Position numbers and translations under genes: made by a program. A stretch of 64,000 nucleotides of DNA, from contig CAISDA010000013.1 in NCBI GenBank assembly GCA_903884005.1, forward strand, positions 1 through 64,000, in the 5' to 3' direction. Source of the DNA: an uncultured Ignavibacteriota bacterium (GTDB taxonomy: Bacteria > Bacteroidota > Ignavibacteria > UBA10030 > UBA8401). Below are positions 34,677 to 43,781 of this stretch, one piece after another (within the stretch, counting starts at the first letter, position 1; every line of letters begins with the position of its first letter). The notes under the pieces were generated by a model, which worked only from the letters and a program-made list of their open reading frames with translations, searched no databases and was not told the DNA's origin.

Positions 34677-35486
34677 CTACAATTCGAGAGCAACACCGAT
34701 CGTATGCGTGAGCCCTAATTCCTGATGTGTCGTGATGCTGTAATCGAATTCTACGAATTTATAGCGAACACCCGCTCCGGCATGAAAGCGCGGCGGCTGT
34801 GTGGACATGCCGATTCTCAATGCGATGAAATGCAGTGGACGGACTTCGATGCCAACGCGCAACGATTCGGGGAAACGGATATCTTTGACGATGTCGGCCG
34901 ATAGATCGGCGTGCTCCGAGAGCCGATAAGAGGCGCCGAGAAGAAAAACGCGCGGCAGTTCGTCCTGTTCAACGCCTATGGTCGGGCGGTTCACATTGAG
35001 TATCGATGCGCCGAGCGTGAGATGAGGAAGAGGCGCAACCTCGAGCCCGATATCGACGCCGAACGTATGAGCGGAGCCGTAGCGCTCGATAGTGAGTGCG
35101 TCGTACGAGAGGGCAGCGCCGATAACAACGGCTTCATCGAGCGCAAGCGCATAGGACAGCATCGCGGTTTGCTCGCGGTACAGGTCCGTTCCAGAAAGCG
35201 TGAATGCCGCTTGAAGCGTGCCGAACGGCGCCGGTATGGAGAGCGCGATGCCGCCGCTTGAAAGCTGGGGCAATTCGAAGGGGGAGGGCGAGTGAAAGAG
35301 CGTGATGTGCATTGATGCCAGCCCCGCCAGCGCGGCCGGATTGAGGAGCGAAAAATCAGTGCCGCGCATGGCGCACCCGGAAAGTCCCCTGCCGTAGAGT
35401 GGCGCCGGCTGCGGCTGACGCTCGAAACTTCCGTGCAGGGTCGACCATGCGAGCGCGGCCAGCATCAGCACTCCGGCCGTTCTCAA
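34677..35486 (-). CDS. PorV/PorQ-like outer-membrane barrel protein
   Basis: This protein of about 269 residues starts with a signal peptide (AGVLMLAALAWSTLHG). The pattern GCAMRGTDFSLLNPAALAGL is typical of PorV/PorQ/UPF0164-type barrels in type IX secretion. Alternating strands follow (LTLGASILNVNRPTIG, LRVGIEVRPLHFIALRIGM), and a C-terminal strand ends in VALEL. Family members take part in late steps of T9SS export or are small porins. The start is uncertain: TTG at 35486 gives the best signal peptide, ATG at 35465 would cut it, and the frame to 35600 overlaps the divergent gene. The divergent neighbour is PorD-like, which supports a link to T9SS. Confidence 0.65.
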   Translation of the reverse strand: MRTAGVLMLAALAWSTLHGSFERQPQPAPLYGRGLSGCAMRGTDFSLLNPAALAGLASMHITLFHSPSPFELPQLSSGGIALSIPAPFGTLQAAFTLSGTDLYREQTAMLSYALALDEAVVIGAALSYDALTIERYGSAHTFGVDIGLEVAPLPHLTLGASILNVNRPTIGVEQDELPRVFLLGASYRLSEHADLSADIVKDIRFPESLRVGIEVRPLHFIALRIGMSTQPPRFHAGAGVRYKFVEFDYSITTHQELGLTHTIGVALEL

Positions 35487-35487
35487 C

Positions 35488-35518
35488 TTGAATGGTGACC
35501 AAAAGGTTTCTATATTGC
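35488..35518 (+). promoter_or_regulatory. Bacteroidota-type promoter of the DUF4835 gene
   Basis: TTG (35488-35490), 20 nt, TATATTGC (35511-35518), with the ATG 36 bp on. It overlaps the likely start of the divergent barrel gene, so the two genes share control DNA. Confidence 0.55.
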
Positions 35519-35553
35519 GTCCATCAATACCCACTTGTTTTGAAAGGACTCGT

Positions 35554-36453
35554 ATGCGACTGATCCCGGTATTTTTCATTGCTGTTGCCTGCCTCTCCAT
35601 GACACAGACCTCGGCTGCACAAATCGATTGTCAGGTGACCGTCAATATGGATATGATCCAAGGGTCGAATAAAGAGCAGCTTCAAAATTTTGCACAGGAT
35701 ATTCAAACCTACATCAATTCAAATAAATGGGCGGGCGACGATTACGACGGCGACAAGATCAAGTGCTCGCTGAATATTTTTTTCCTCTCGCAGACGAGTG
35801 AAAACAGCTACACAGCGTCGATATTTTTGGGAAGCCAGCGGCCGATCTATAAAGATCCCTCGGCGAAGAATACTGCCATGGTGCGCATTGTGGACGACCG
35901 ATGGGATTTCTCGTACAGCAAAAATCAACCCATCTACCGTAACGAGCAGCAGTTCGACGCGCTCACCGATTTCATCGATTTCTACATGTATCTTGTAGTC
36001 GGCTTCGATTACGATTCGTATGAGGCGCAGGGCGGCACGAAATATTTCACAAAATGTTTCACCTTTGCCAACCAGGCGCCCACGAGCGCAAAAGGATGGG
36101 ACAGGAATCCATCAGGGTACAGCCGCCTCACGCTCATCGAAGAGATCATGAATCCGAAATACCAGCCGTTCCGCGAAGGTTTTTATCTGTATCATTACAA
36201 AGGACTCGACCGGCTCGCAAAGAATCCAGCCGAGGCGTATGCGAACATGGTCGCGGTGCTGAAGAGCATCGCAGACCAGAAAAAGATCGGAAATCCGCGC
36301 GCGCTCATCTTTAAAAATTTCTTCGATGCCAAGTATATGGAACTGGCGGAGATATTCAAGAACTACGAGTCGAAGAGCATCTATCAGTTGCTTGTGGCTG
36401 TGGATCCGGCGCATCAAACGACATACGAAGAGGCGGTGCGGCAAATGAAGTAA
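35554..36453 (+). CDS. DUF4835 (PorD-like) protein
   Basis: This 299-residue exported protein has a signal peptide ending TSAAQ (about 23) and the DUF4835 layout: QIDCQVTVNMDMIQGSNKEQLQNF, NKWAGDDYDGDKIKCSL near 50-70, SQRPIYKD near 95, FDYDSYEAQGGTKYF near 160, and a helical C-terminal half. DUF4835 is the family of PorD, a type IX secretion-associated protein in Porphyromonas. The ATG at 35554 follows GAAAGGA and starts the signal peptide; the frame from 35488 begins in the promoter. A terminator-like hairpin follows at 36526. Together with the divergent barrel gene it forms a small T9SS-related locus. Confidence 0.85.
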   Translation: MRLIPVFFIAVACLSMTQTSAAQIDCQVTVNMDMIQGSNKEQLQNFAQDIQTYINSNKWAGDDYDGDKIKCSLNIFFLSQTSENSYTASIFLGSQRPIYKDPSAKNTAMVRIVDDRWDFSYSKNQPIYRNEQQFDALTDFIDFYMYLVVGFDYDSYEAQGGTKYFTKCFTFANQAPTSAKGWDRNPSGYSRLTLIEEIMNPKYQPFREGFYLYHYKGLDRLAKNPAEAYANMVAVLKSIADQKKIGNPRALIFKNFFDAKYMELAEIFKNYESKSIYQLLVAVDPAHQTTYEEAVRQMK

Positions 36454-36525
36454 GCGTGCATCCTCCCCCTGTGAGCAAGTGTAACGCAATGCACTCTCAA
36501 GCGCAAGTTAGAAAATGCTAATGAT

Positions 36526-36560
36526 TAAGGCATCGTCTTGAAAGAGAACGGTGCTTTTTC
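36526..36560 (+). terminator. Probable intrinsic terminator after the DUF4835 gene
   Basis: AAGGCATCGT pairs imperfectly with ACGGTGCTTTTT around an 11-nt loop, and five T follow. Confidence 0.55.
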
Positions 36561-36720
36561 ATGTACAAGCCGGTTCATGGGAGCGGGGGCGGGAGTTCGG
36601 GGGAAATGCACTTCGCCCATCATAGTTATTGCTTCTTGAGCAAATAACTCGGACATTTATACGGTGTGACCAAATTGTATACAATCCAATCCCAGCATAT
36701 CATTCCCAAAGAGGAACATC

Positions 36721-38214
36721 ATGTCTTTTAAATTCATGTCGGCTGAAGAAGCCGCAAGTTACATCAACCATGGCGACGTCGTCGGATTCAGCGGATTCAC
36801 GCCGGCCGGCGCCGCGAAGGCGATCCCGAAGGCGATAGCGGCCCGGGCGATCGCTCATCACGATGAAGGAATGCAGTTTAAGATAGGCGTCATCACCGGC
36901 GCATCCACAGGCGATTCGCTGGACGGGGCGCTTGCCCGGGCAGACGCGGTGTCGTTCAGGACGCCGTACCAATCGAACAACGACATGCGCAAGCTGATCA
37001 ACAGCGGCAAGGCTGAATTTTTTGACATGCATTTGTCGCAGGTCGCATCCAATATCCGGTACGGATTTTTCGGGAAGATCAATTGCGCGGTCATTGAAGC
37101 GTGCGACGTGAGCGAGAACGGCGAGATCGTGCTGACGTCGTCCGTCGGCAATTCGCCCACATTCTGCACCGTGGCGGATAAAATTTTCATCGAACTGAAC
37201 AAACAGCACCCGAAGGCGCTTCGCGGCATGCACGATATCTATGAACCGTCGGATCCGCCGCACAGACGGGCCATCAGCGTCTTTTCGCCGAACGACCGGT
37301 GCGGCACCGAAACCGTGCGCGTCAATCCCGCGAAGATCATCGGCATCGTCGAAACGGACCTTCCGGATGAGGTCGGCGGTTTCACGCCGAGCGATGATAT
37401 CACGAACCGCATCGGAGAGAACGTTGCAAATTTTCTTGCAGGAGAATTGAAAGCCGATCGCATCCCGCATTCGTTCCTGCCGATCCAATCGGGCGTGGGC
37501 AATATTGCCAATGCCGTGCTTGCGGCCCTCGGTGCGAATCCGCACATACCCGCGTTCAAAATGTACACGGAGGTCATACAAGATGCAGTGATCGACCTGA
37601 TGAAGAAGAACCGCGTAAAATTCGCGAGCAGTTGTTCGCTCACGGTAAGCCCGGCGGTGCTCAAGGACATCTACGATAACCTGGACTTCTTTCATCCGCG
37701 CCTGCTGCTGCGTCCCCAGGAAATTTCGAACAGTCCCGAAGTGGCCCGGCGTCTGGGCATCATCTCCATCAACACGGCGCTCGAAGCGGATGTGTTCGGG
37801 AATGTGAATTCGACGCAGGTGCTTGGCAGCAAAATGATGAACGGCATCGGCGGTTCCGGCGACTTCACGCGCAACGCGTACATATCGATCTTTACCTGTC
37901 CGTCGGTTGCCAAGGACGGCAGGATCAGCACGATCGTGCCGATGGCATCGCATATCGATCACAGCGAACATTCGGTGCAGGTGATCATTACCGAATATGG
38001 TGTCGCCGATCTGCGGAAAAAATCGCCAAGCCAGCGGTTCGATGCGATCGTCAACAACTGCGTCCACCCGGATTATCGTCCGATCCTCCGCGAGTATTTT
38101 ACGCTCGGCGGAACAGCGCATACGCCGCAGTCGCTGCACGCGGCATTCGGGATGCACTCGCAATTCCTGAAGACCGGCGATATGCGGAACGTCAATTGGG
38201 GAGAGTACGCGTAA
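36721..38214 (+). CDS. Succinyl-CoA:acetate CoA-transferase / acetyl-CoA hydrolase family
   Basis: This 497-residue cytoplasmic enzyme belongs to the two-domain AcetylCoA_hyd family and has the length of succinyl-CoA:acetate CoA-transferases (about 500). It starts FMSAEEAASYINHGDVVGFSGFTPAGAAKAIP, which is typical. GNVNST lies near 359-364, and the glycine-rich NGIGGSGDFTRNAY, linked to the active site in this family, lies near 375-390. The latter is followed by VPMASHIDHSEHSVQVIITEYGVADLRKKSP. It probably transfers CoA between acyl groups and acetate, making acetate while saving the thioester energy. It stands alone. Hydrolase activity is the alternative annotation. Confidence 0.88.
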   Translation: MSFKFMSAEEAASYINHGDVVGFSGFTPAGAAKAIPKAIAARAIAHHDEGMQFKIGVITGASTGDSLDGALARADAVSFRTPYQSNNDMRKLINSGKAEFFDMHLSQVASNIRYGFFGKINCAVIEACDVSENGEIVLTSSVGNSPTFCTVADKIFIELNKQHPKALRGMHDIYEPSDPPHRRAISVFSPNDRCGTETVRVNPAKIIGIVETDLPDEVGGFTPSDDITNRIGENVANFLAGELKADRIPHSFLPIQSGVGNIANAVLAALGANPHIPAFKMYTEVIQDAVIDLMKKNRVKFASSCSLTVSPAVLKDIYDNLDFFHPRLLLRPQEISNSPEVARRLGIISINTALEADVFGNVNSTQVLGSKMMNGIGGSGDFTRNAYISIFTCPSVAKDGRISTIVPMASHIDHSEHSVQVIITEYGVADLRKKSPSQRFDAIVNNCVHPDYRPILREYFTLGGTAHTPQSLHAAFGMHSQFLKTGDMRNVNWGEYA

Positions 38215-38234
38215 CAGGCGTGAGAACCATACAA

Positions 38235-38263
38235 CGCCCGGGAAGGGGGCATGATCCCGGGCG
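38235..38263 (+). terminator. GC-rich hairpin after the CoA-transferase gene
   Basis: CGCCCGGGA (38235-38243) and TCCCGGGCG (38255-38263) form a perfect 9-bp stem 20 bp after the stop. It has no T-run, so it could be a Rho-aided or processing site. Confidence 0.5.
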
Positions 38264-38341
38264 CTGACCGCGGCGACTCGGCAGAGACGCCGTTGCGGCA
38301 GACGCAGGAATGATGAAATCGTCGAAAGAGTGAGATTGCTG

Positions 38342-38372
38342 TTGCAATTCAGTCGTATTTCTTGTATATTTT
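38342..38372 (+). promoter_or_regulatory. Bacteroidota-type promoter of rpmE
   Basis: TTG (38342-38344), 20 nt, TATATTTT (38365-38372), then the L31 gene 36 bp downstream. Confidence 0.6.
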
Positions 38373-38408
38373 GGCTGTATGAAATTATTTGATCATTGGA
38401 GATTAGCT

Positions 38409-38651
38409 ATGAAAAACGATATCCACCCGAATTACAAACATGCCGTCATCGCCTGTGTCTGCGGCAGCACGTTTGAATCACGTTCCACCGTCGGCAATAT
38501 ACACGTCGAAATTTGCGCCGCATGCCATCCTTTCTACACCGGCAAGCAGAAACTGATCGACTCGGCCGGGCGCGTTGAGCGCTACAACAAGAAATACGGG
38601 AAAAAAACTGCAGCGGCAGAAGAGCCAATCGCTGCAGAAGCAACAGTATAA
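38409..38651 (+). CDS. rpmE: 50S ribosomal protein L31
   Basis: This 80-residue protein opens with the L31 start [20 protein letters not shown], followed by [30 protein letters not shown]. The zinc-binding cysteines (CxC near 17-19, CxxC near 37-40) make it the zinc-containing type. The alanine- and glutamate-rich tail is common. An in-frame ATG at 38379 would add ten residues, but L31 homologues begin at the chosen ATG. It has its own promoter and a strong terminator, so it is expressed as a single gene. Confidence 0.97.
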   Translation: MKNDIHPNYKHAVIACVCGSTFESRSTVGNIHVEICAACHPFYTGKQKLIDSAGRVERYNKKYGKKTAAAEEPIAAEATV

Positions 38652-38680
38652 TCAGCGTACGTGTGTTTGGCCCGAAATGA

Positions 38681-38718
38681 CAACGGAATGTATCAACGAT
38701 GCATTCCGTTTTTTTTTC
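38681..38718 (+). terminator. Intrinsic terminator of rpmE
   Basis: ACGGAATG (38683-38690) and CATTCCGT (38702-38709) form a perfect stem followed by nine T. Confidence 0.9.
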
Positions 38719-38770
38719 GTCCGGCATGACGTGCGGCAACGAACATTACCGGAAGTGAAAGTACAGGTGT

Positions 38771-40129
38771 ATGGACGGATTTGACGATAAAAAATCGTTG
38801 TTTTCCGGAGTGCGCGGCATCGCGGTAAAGATCCTCAATCGCGTTGAACGAACCGACGCGTATTTGGATAAACTGCTCGATGCCGAATTGCGTTTGTCTG
38901 AACTGAATGATCTTGATAAGTCGCTCCTGACGGAAATTGTCACCGGCGTGCTTCGGTGGCAGATGAAACTGGACTGGGTGCTCAACGGATTTTTTCACGG
39001 AAATTTTTCGAAGGCGGAAGTGACTGTCCGCAACGGACTGCGCACAGCGCTGTACCAGATCATGTTCCTGGACAAGATACCCCATCATGCGGCGGTGAAC
39101 GAGGCGGTGGAATTCATCAAACGCATACGCGGCGAAAAAGCCGGGAACCTCGTGAACGCCGTGCTGAGGACCATTCTCCGCAACCTTGACGGCATCCATT
39201 ATCCGGACATCAACAACGGCGCGGCGCAGTATCTTTCGGTGATGTATTCGCACCCGCTCTGGATGGTCAGGAACTGGGTGAACCGGTACGGCTACGCCGA
39301 GACCGAAAAACTGCTGGCTGCCAATAATACCAAGCCGTCGCTGACACTCCGCATCAACACATCCCGAACGACGATCGAGAATTTTCTGGAGCTGCTTGCG
39401 CAGCAGAATATCACTGTAGAGCGCTCACGCTATCTCGATACGTTCGTCAAGACCGCCACGCTGGGAAATCTTCCGCAGACGGAATTGTTTCGCCAGGGAT
39501 TCGTTTCCGTGCAGGATGAAAGCGCGGGCATTGCGGCGTCGCTGCTCGATGCGAAACCGGGGGAGCGCGTGATCGATCTGTGCGCCGCGCCCGGAGGAAA
39601 GACGACCTTCATCGGCGAACGGATGCAGAACAAGGGGCAGATCATTGCGGTGGACAAGTACAGTACCCGTTTGAACCTCGTGCAGGAAAGTTGCACGCGC
39701 CTTGGCATCACGAACGTGACGTGTGTGGCGGCCGACGGCGTGGATTACGAAGACGAACCCGCGGACAAAGTGCTGCTGGACGCGCCGTGTTCCGGACTCG
39801 GTGTTCTCATGAAGAAGCCCGATGTGAAGATCAAACGGGAACAAAGCGACATCCGGAAACTGGTGGACATACAACGGCAGCTCATTGACCGTGCCGGCAC
39901 GCTGGTGAAGCCCGGCGGAGCGCTTGTCTACAGCACATGCACAATCGAACCGGAAGAAAATTTTTCGATCATTCGCTGGTTCCTTGCGCAGCACCCTGAA
40001 TTTGAGATCGACAAACAGCCGCGGACGGCGCCATCGGCGCTGCTCTCGGTGGACGGATACATTGAGACGTTCCCTTCGAAGCATGGAATGGACGGATCCT
40101 TTGCTATCCGGTTGAAAAAATCGTCATAA
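38771..40129 (+). CDS. rsmB: 16S rRNA (cytosine-967-C5)-methyltransferase RsmB
   Basis: This 452-residue enzyme has an N-terminal NusB-like RNA-binding domain (about 10-140), a linker (HPLWMVRNWVNRYGYAETEKLLAANN) and a class I SAM-dependent core from about 235 (VSVQDESAGIAASLLDAKPGERVIDLCAAPGGKT). Both cysteines of the m5C mechanism are present: C340 in DAPCSGLG and C390 in YSTCTIEPEEN. RsmB methylates C967 of 16S rRNA. Length and domain order are standard. A second, more diverged RsmB-type gene is at 55616. The start follows the rpmE terminator by 50 bp. Confidence 0.93.
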   Translation: MDGFDDKKSLFSGVRGIAVKILNRVERTDAYLDKLLDAELRLSELNDLDKSLLTEIVTGVLRWQMKLDWVLNGFFHGNFSKAEVTVRNGLRTALYQIMFLDKIPHHAAVNEAVEFIKRIRGEKAGNLVNAVLRTILRNLDGIHYPDINNGAAQYLSVMYSHPLWMVRNWVNRYGYAETEKLLAANNTKPSLTLRINTSRTTIENFLELLAQQNITVERSRYLDTFVKTATLGNLPQTELFRQGFVSVQDESAGIAASLLDAKPGERVIDLCAAPGGKTTFIGERMQNKGQIIAVDKYSTRLNLVQESCTRLGITNVTCVAADGVDYEDEPADKVLLDAPCSGLGVLMKKPDVKIKREQSDIRKLVDIQRQLIDRAGTLVKPGGALVYSTCTIEPEENFSIIRWFLAQHPEFEIDKQPRTAPSALLSVDGYIETFPSKHGMDGSFAIRLKKSS

Positions 40130-40217
40130 CACCGGGTGTGCGCGGTTGTCGTACGCGTGTGCCCAATGCTCTTCATGCATCACATATCATCCATTCCCGA
40201 TTCTCTGAAGGCCTGTC

Positions 40218-41432
40218 ATGAACTACATTGAACTTGTCCGCGGTGAACTTGCGCGTCTGCGCGAGGCCAATACATTCAAATTCGAAACACCCCTTCAGTC
40301 GGCCCAGGGCGGCATTGTGAGAGTGAAGGGCAAGGACGTTGTGATGATGGCATCGAACAACTATCTCGGCATGGCGAACCATCCCGTGGTGCGCAAGGCC
40401 GCCATCGAAGGGATCAAAGCCTACGGGTACGGAGCGGCATCCGTGCGTTTCATCTGCGGGACGCAGGAGATCCACCTGGAACTTGAAAAAAAAATATCGG
40501 CATTCGTCGGCACCGAAGACACGATCCTCTTCTCGTCGTGCTTTGCGGCCAACGAGGGATTCTTTGCGTCGCTGACGAACGAAAAAATGGGCTGCGACAC
40601 ATACAAGGATGTGATCTACACCGACCGTCTCAACCATGCCAGCATCATTGACGGTCAGCGGCTGTGCAAAGCGGAAACGACCGACAAGAAAATATACAAT
40701 CACGCGGACGTGGCTCATCTGCGCCAGCTGCTGGAAGAGGACAAGGACAAGGAATACCGGCTGAAGATCGTCGCCACAGACGGCGTCTTCAGCATGGAAG
40801 GGGACCTGGCGCCGCTCGATGCGATCGCCGCTGTTGCCCGCGAGTTTAACGCCATCCTCTTTGTCGACGACTCGCATGCCATCGGAGTGTGCGGGAAATC
40901 GGGACGGGGGACGCCGGAGCATTTCGGTGTGCTTAAAAAGATCGACGTCATCACAGGCACGCTCGGCAAGGCCATCGGCGGTGCTGCCGGCGGGTACATC
41001 AGCGGGAAGAAGGACCTCATCGCGTATCTGCGTCAAAAATCGCGGCCGTACACATTTTCCAATTCGCTTCCGCCTGCGATCGTCTGCGCCTGCATGGCGG
41101 CGTTCGATCTGCTGACGAAGGATACAACGATCGTCACGCGGCTGCACGAGAACACGGCATATTTCCGCAAAGAGATCGCCGCCCTGGGGTTCACGATCAT
41201 CGAAGGCACGCATCCCATTACGCCGATCATGCTGGGTGACGCGTCGCTGGCGCAGGATATGAGCGCAGCGTTATTGAAGGCCGGCGTGTACATCAAAGGA
41301 CTGTGGTTTCCGGTGGTGCCGAAAGGGGAAGCGCGGCTGCGGGCGCAGGTCTCGGCGGCGCTGTCAAAGAAGGATCTCGACCGCGCCCTCAATGCTTTCG
41401 AACATGTCGGGAAAAAATTAAAAGTCATTTAA
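40218..41432 (+). CDS. kbl: 2-amino-3-ketobutyrate CoA ligase / alpha-oxoamine synthase
   Basis: This 404-residue PLP enzyme is of the alpha-oxoamine synthase family. The PLP lysine is K251 in [21 protein letters not shown] (46-51), [15 protein letters not shown] (76-90), NHASIIDG (139-146) and DDSHAIGV (217-224) are all as in Kbl. Kbl splits 2-amino-3-ketobutyrate with CoA to glycine and acetyl-CoA, in threonine breakdown. No threonine dehydrogenase gene is in the window. The related BioF and serine palmitoyltransferase families are possible, but RFICGTQ and GAAGGY favour Kbl. Confidence 0.85.
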   Translation: MNYIELVRGELARLREANTFKFETPLQSAQGGIVRVKGKDVVMMASNNYLGMANHPVVRKAAIEGIKAYGYGAASVRFICGTQEIHLELEKKISAFVGTEDTILFSSCFAANEGFFASLTNEKMGCDTYKDVIYTDRLNHASIIDGQRLCKAETTDKKIYNHADVAHLRQLLEEDKDKEYRLKIVATDGVFSMEGDLAPLDAIAAVAREFNAILFVDDSHAIGVCGKSGRGTPEHFGVLKKIDVITGTLGKAIGGAAGGYISGKKDLIAYLRQKSRPYTFSNSLPPAIVCACMAAFDLLTKDTTIVTRLHENTAYFRKEIAALGFTIIEGTHPITPIMLGDASLAQDMSAALLKAGVYIKGLWFPVVPKGEARLRAQVSAALSKKDLDRALNAFEHVGKKLKVI

Positions 41433-41451
41433 AATTTTTTTTTTGCGATGT

Positions 41452-42594
41452 ATGCCGACCGTTAAACAACGCCATCTGTTCATCGATCTTCTTCGCTTCA
41501 CTGCGGTCATTGTGATGCTGCAAGGACACACGTTCGATGCGCTGCTCTCGCCGAGCGTGAAGCAGGCGTCGTTCTTTTATATCCACGACTTTTTCCACGG
41601 GTTCGTTGCGCCGATGTTTCTCTTCGCCTCCGGTGTTGCCTTTGGCGTATCAACGATCAAAAAATGGGATGCGCACATGCATCCGGGCCGGGCCGTTGCG
41701 AAGCGCCTCGGACGCTTCATCGGTTTGATCATCATCGGATACGCGCTGCACCTTCCGTTCTTTTCGCTGCCGAAAATTCTGCACAACAGTACGCCTCAGG
41801 ATGTCGCCGCGATGCTGCAGGTCGACGCGCTGCACTGCATTGCAGTGACGCTGCTGAGTGTGCAATTGGGAGTGATGATTTTGCGCACACCGAAGCGTCT
41901 TGCCGTCGCTGCCGGCGCGTTGACGGCGGCGATCGTTGTGGCGGCGCCTGTCGTTTGGAGCCTGCCCATCGCACAGTACCTTCCTCTGTGGGCCGCATCG
42001 TATTTGAACGCGGACAACCATTCATGGTTCCCGCTCATTCCGTACTCGGCATTCGTGCTGGGCGGAATCACATATGCTTATCTGTTTTTGCGCTCGAAGG
42101 AGCGGCGCCAGACAACGCGGTTCATGCAGCGCGGCGTGGTTGCGGGAATGGGGGCGATTGCGCTGGCCGTTCTTTCGTCGAATATTCCTGTGTCTATCTA
42201 TCCTCCGAACGATTTCTGGAGAGTCAGCCCGGTCGTCGTCACCGCGCGGTTTGGGTTTCTGCTAGTCGCGGCAAGCACACTGTTTTTTGCCGAGGAAATC
42301 ATCCATATTCCCGCGAAACTACCCGCGGTCATGGGCAGCGAGTCGTTATTCATTTATATCGTCCATTTGGTGATCGTATACGGGTCCGTGCTTAATAACG
42401 GACTGCAACATTATTACGGTGAACGGCTTTCATTCTGGCAGGCAATGGGCGTCTTCATCATTGTGTTTGCGGCGATGTCCGTCCTTGCGTACGGATGGCA
42501 TACGCTCAAGACGAAATTCAAGGGCTGGGCGCTGTTCGCAAGGATCGCAATTGTGTGGCTCCTTGTGTTTTATTTTATTTCCCGTCCATACTAA
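41452..42594 (+). CDS. DUF1624/HGSNAT-like membrane acyltransferase, paralogue 1
   Basis: This integral membrane protein of 380 residues has about ten helices. It begins RHLFIDLLRFTAVIVMLQGH; the 'iDllR' start with a following His is the mark of the DUF1624/heparan-alpha-glucosaminide acetyltransferase-like and acyltransferase-3 superfamily. VDALHCIAVTLL, WFPLIPYSAFVLGG and YIVHLVIVYGSVL follow at the positions seen in its neighbour. Such proteins move acyl groups across the membrane onto sugars or lipids; the acceptor is unknown. The ATG at 41452 is used; TTG at 41443 is possible. The next gene is a clear paralogue. Confidence 0.75.
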   Translation: MPTVKQRHLFIDLLRFTAVIVMLQGHTFDALLSPSVKQASFFYIHDFFHGFVAPMFLFASGVAFGVSTIKKWDAHMHPGRAVAKRLGRFIGLIIIGYALHLPFFSLPKILHNSTPQDVAAMLQVDALHCIAVTLLSVQLGVMILRTPKRLAVAAGALTAAIVVAAPVVWSLPIAQYLPLWAASYLNADNHSWFPLIPYSAFVLGGITYAYLFLRSKERRQTTRFMQRGVVAGMGAIALAVLSSNIPVSIYPPNDFWRVSPVVVTARFGFLLVAASTLFFAEEIIHIPAKLPAVMGSESLFIYIVHLVIVYGSVLNNGLQHYYGERLSFWQAMGVFIIVFAAMSVLAYGWHTLKTKFKGWALFARIAIVWLLVFYFISRPY

Positions 42595-42634
42595 ATTAAG
42601 TGCGGGATGAATCCCGTGCTGCATTCACAACGTT

Positions 42635-43777
42635 ATGATTCCGCAAAAACCGCGTTACGTCTATATCGATCTGCTCCGCGGCTGGGCGGTGTTGGTGATG
42701 ATTGAAGTCCATGTTGTCAATACGTTTCTCCTGCCGGAGACGCGGCTTGAGTCGTGGTTTCAGTATCTCAATTTCATCAACGGCCTGGTGGCGCCGACGT
42801 TTCTTTTTGTGTCGGGGTATTCGTTTGTGCTTGTGGCGCAGCGGAAGTGGAACGACTATCTTGCGCTCAACAAAGTGTTCTTCAAGCAGGTGGGAAGAAT
42901 ACTGCAGGTGTGGGCCGTGGGGTATGCGCTGCACCTGCCGGTGTTTTCGTACAAGAGGCTGATGATGGAATCGCAGGAGATGTGGATGCCGTTCTGGAAA
43001 GTGGATGTGCTTCACTGCATCGCGTTGTCTCTCTTGCTGATGCTTGTGATCGTGGTCATCGTGCGCCGTCAACAATATTTTATTTGGACCATCGGCGTGA
43101 TCGGATTGTGCGCGATCTTGGCCGCTCCCTTGACATCGACACTCACAATCGATGCGATCGCTCCACTCCAGGTCGCGAATTATTTCAACTCGCTGCACGG
43201 GTCGCTGTTCCCGCTTATCCCGTGGCTTGGGTTTGTGTTCTGCGGAGGGATGCTCGCCTATGCCGTTGTGCATCTGAGAGAGACCGTGAAGCCCGAGAAG
43301 ATCTTTGCCGGCATTTTCGCCGGCGGCGCCGTTCTTCTTGTCGTATCCCTTATCCTCGCCGTCATGCCGTTCGAATTGTATCCACCGCATCATTTCGGAC
43401 GGTCGAGCCCGCTCTTCGTGTTCATACGCATCGGCATTGTCTTGATGATCTTGTCGGTCTTGTATTTCTGGGAGCAGAAGGCCAAGTCGCAGCAGTCGAT
43501 CGTCAGTGTGGCGGGCGCCGAATCGCTCGTTTCCTATTCGTTTCATCTGCTGGTGATCTACGGATTATTTTTCGACAACAAGAGCCTGTCATTCATTATC
43601 GGGAAAACCCGTACGCTGCCCGAAGTTGCAGGAATGACCGTCGCGCTTGTGGCGGTGACGGTGCTGATCGCCTATGTATGGAACTGGGTCAAAAAAAGGA
43701 ATATGAACTACGCGCGGATCATTCAATATTCGCTTCTGGCAACGGTTTTATATATCTTCATAACAAAAACGAATTAA
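42635..43777 (+). CDS. DUF1624/HGSNAT-like membrane acyltransferase, paralogue 2
   Basis: This 380-residue membrane protein has the same length and layout as the gene before it. It contains YIDLLRGWAVLVMIEVHVV, NGLVAPTFLFVSGY, GYALHLPVFS, KVDVLHCIALSLL, LFPLIPWLGFVFCGG and a closing FHLLVIYGLFF. Shared blocks line up one by one with paralogue 1, so the two arose by tandem duplication, now much diverged. Notably, the His after iDllR is kept (EVH versus QGH). The gap between the genes is 40 bp, and the Gfo/Idh oxidoreductase gene follows after only 4 bp, which suggests one transcript. Confidence 0.75.
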   Translation: MIPQKPRYVYIDLLRGWAVLVMIEVHVVNTFLLPETRLESWFQYLNFINGLVAPTFLFVSGYSFVLVAQRKWNDYLALNKVFFKQVGRILQVWAVGYALHLPVFSYKRLMMESQEMWMPFWKVDVLHCIALSLLLMLVIVVIVRRQQYFIWTIGVIGLCAILAAPLTSTLTIDAIAPLQVANYFNSLHGSLFPLIPWLGFVFCGGMLAYAVVHLRETVKPEKIFAGIFAGGAVLLVVSLILAVMPFELYPPHHFGRSSPLFVFIRIGIVLMILSVLYFWEQKAKSQQSIVSVAGAESLVSYSFHLLVIYGLFFDNKSLSFIIGKTRTLPEVAGMTVALVAVTVLIAYVWNWVKKRNMNYARIIQYSLLATVLYIFITKTN

Positions 43778-43781
43778 CTCG

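Noticed and set aside
36700-38163. 487-residue open frame on the minus strand
   Set aside because: It is antisense to the CoA-transferase gene. Its composition (many Arg and His) is typical of a shadow frame and no family is seen.
40173-41213. 346-residue open frame on the minus strand
   Set aside because: Antisense to kbl; no recognisable domain, while kbl is complete.
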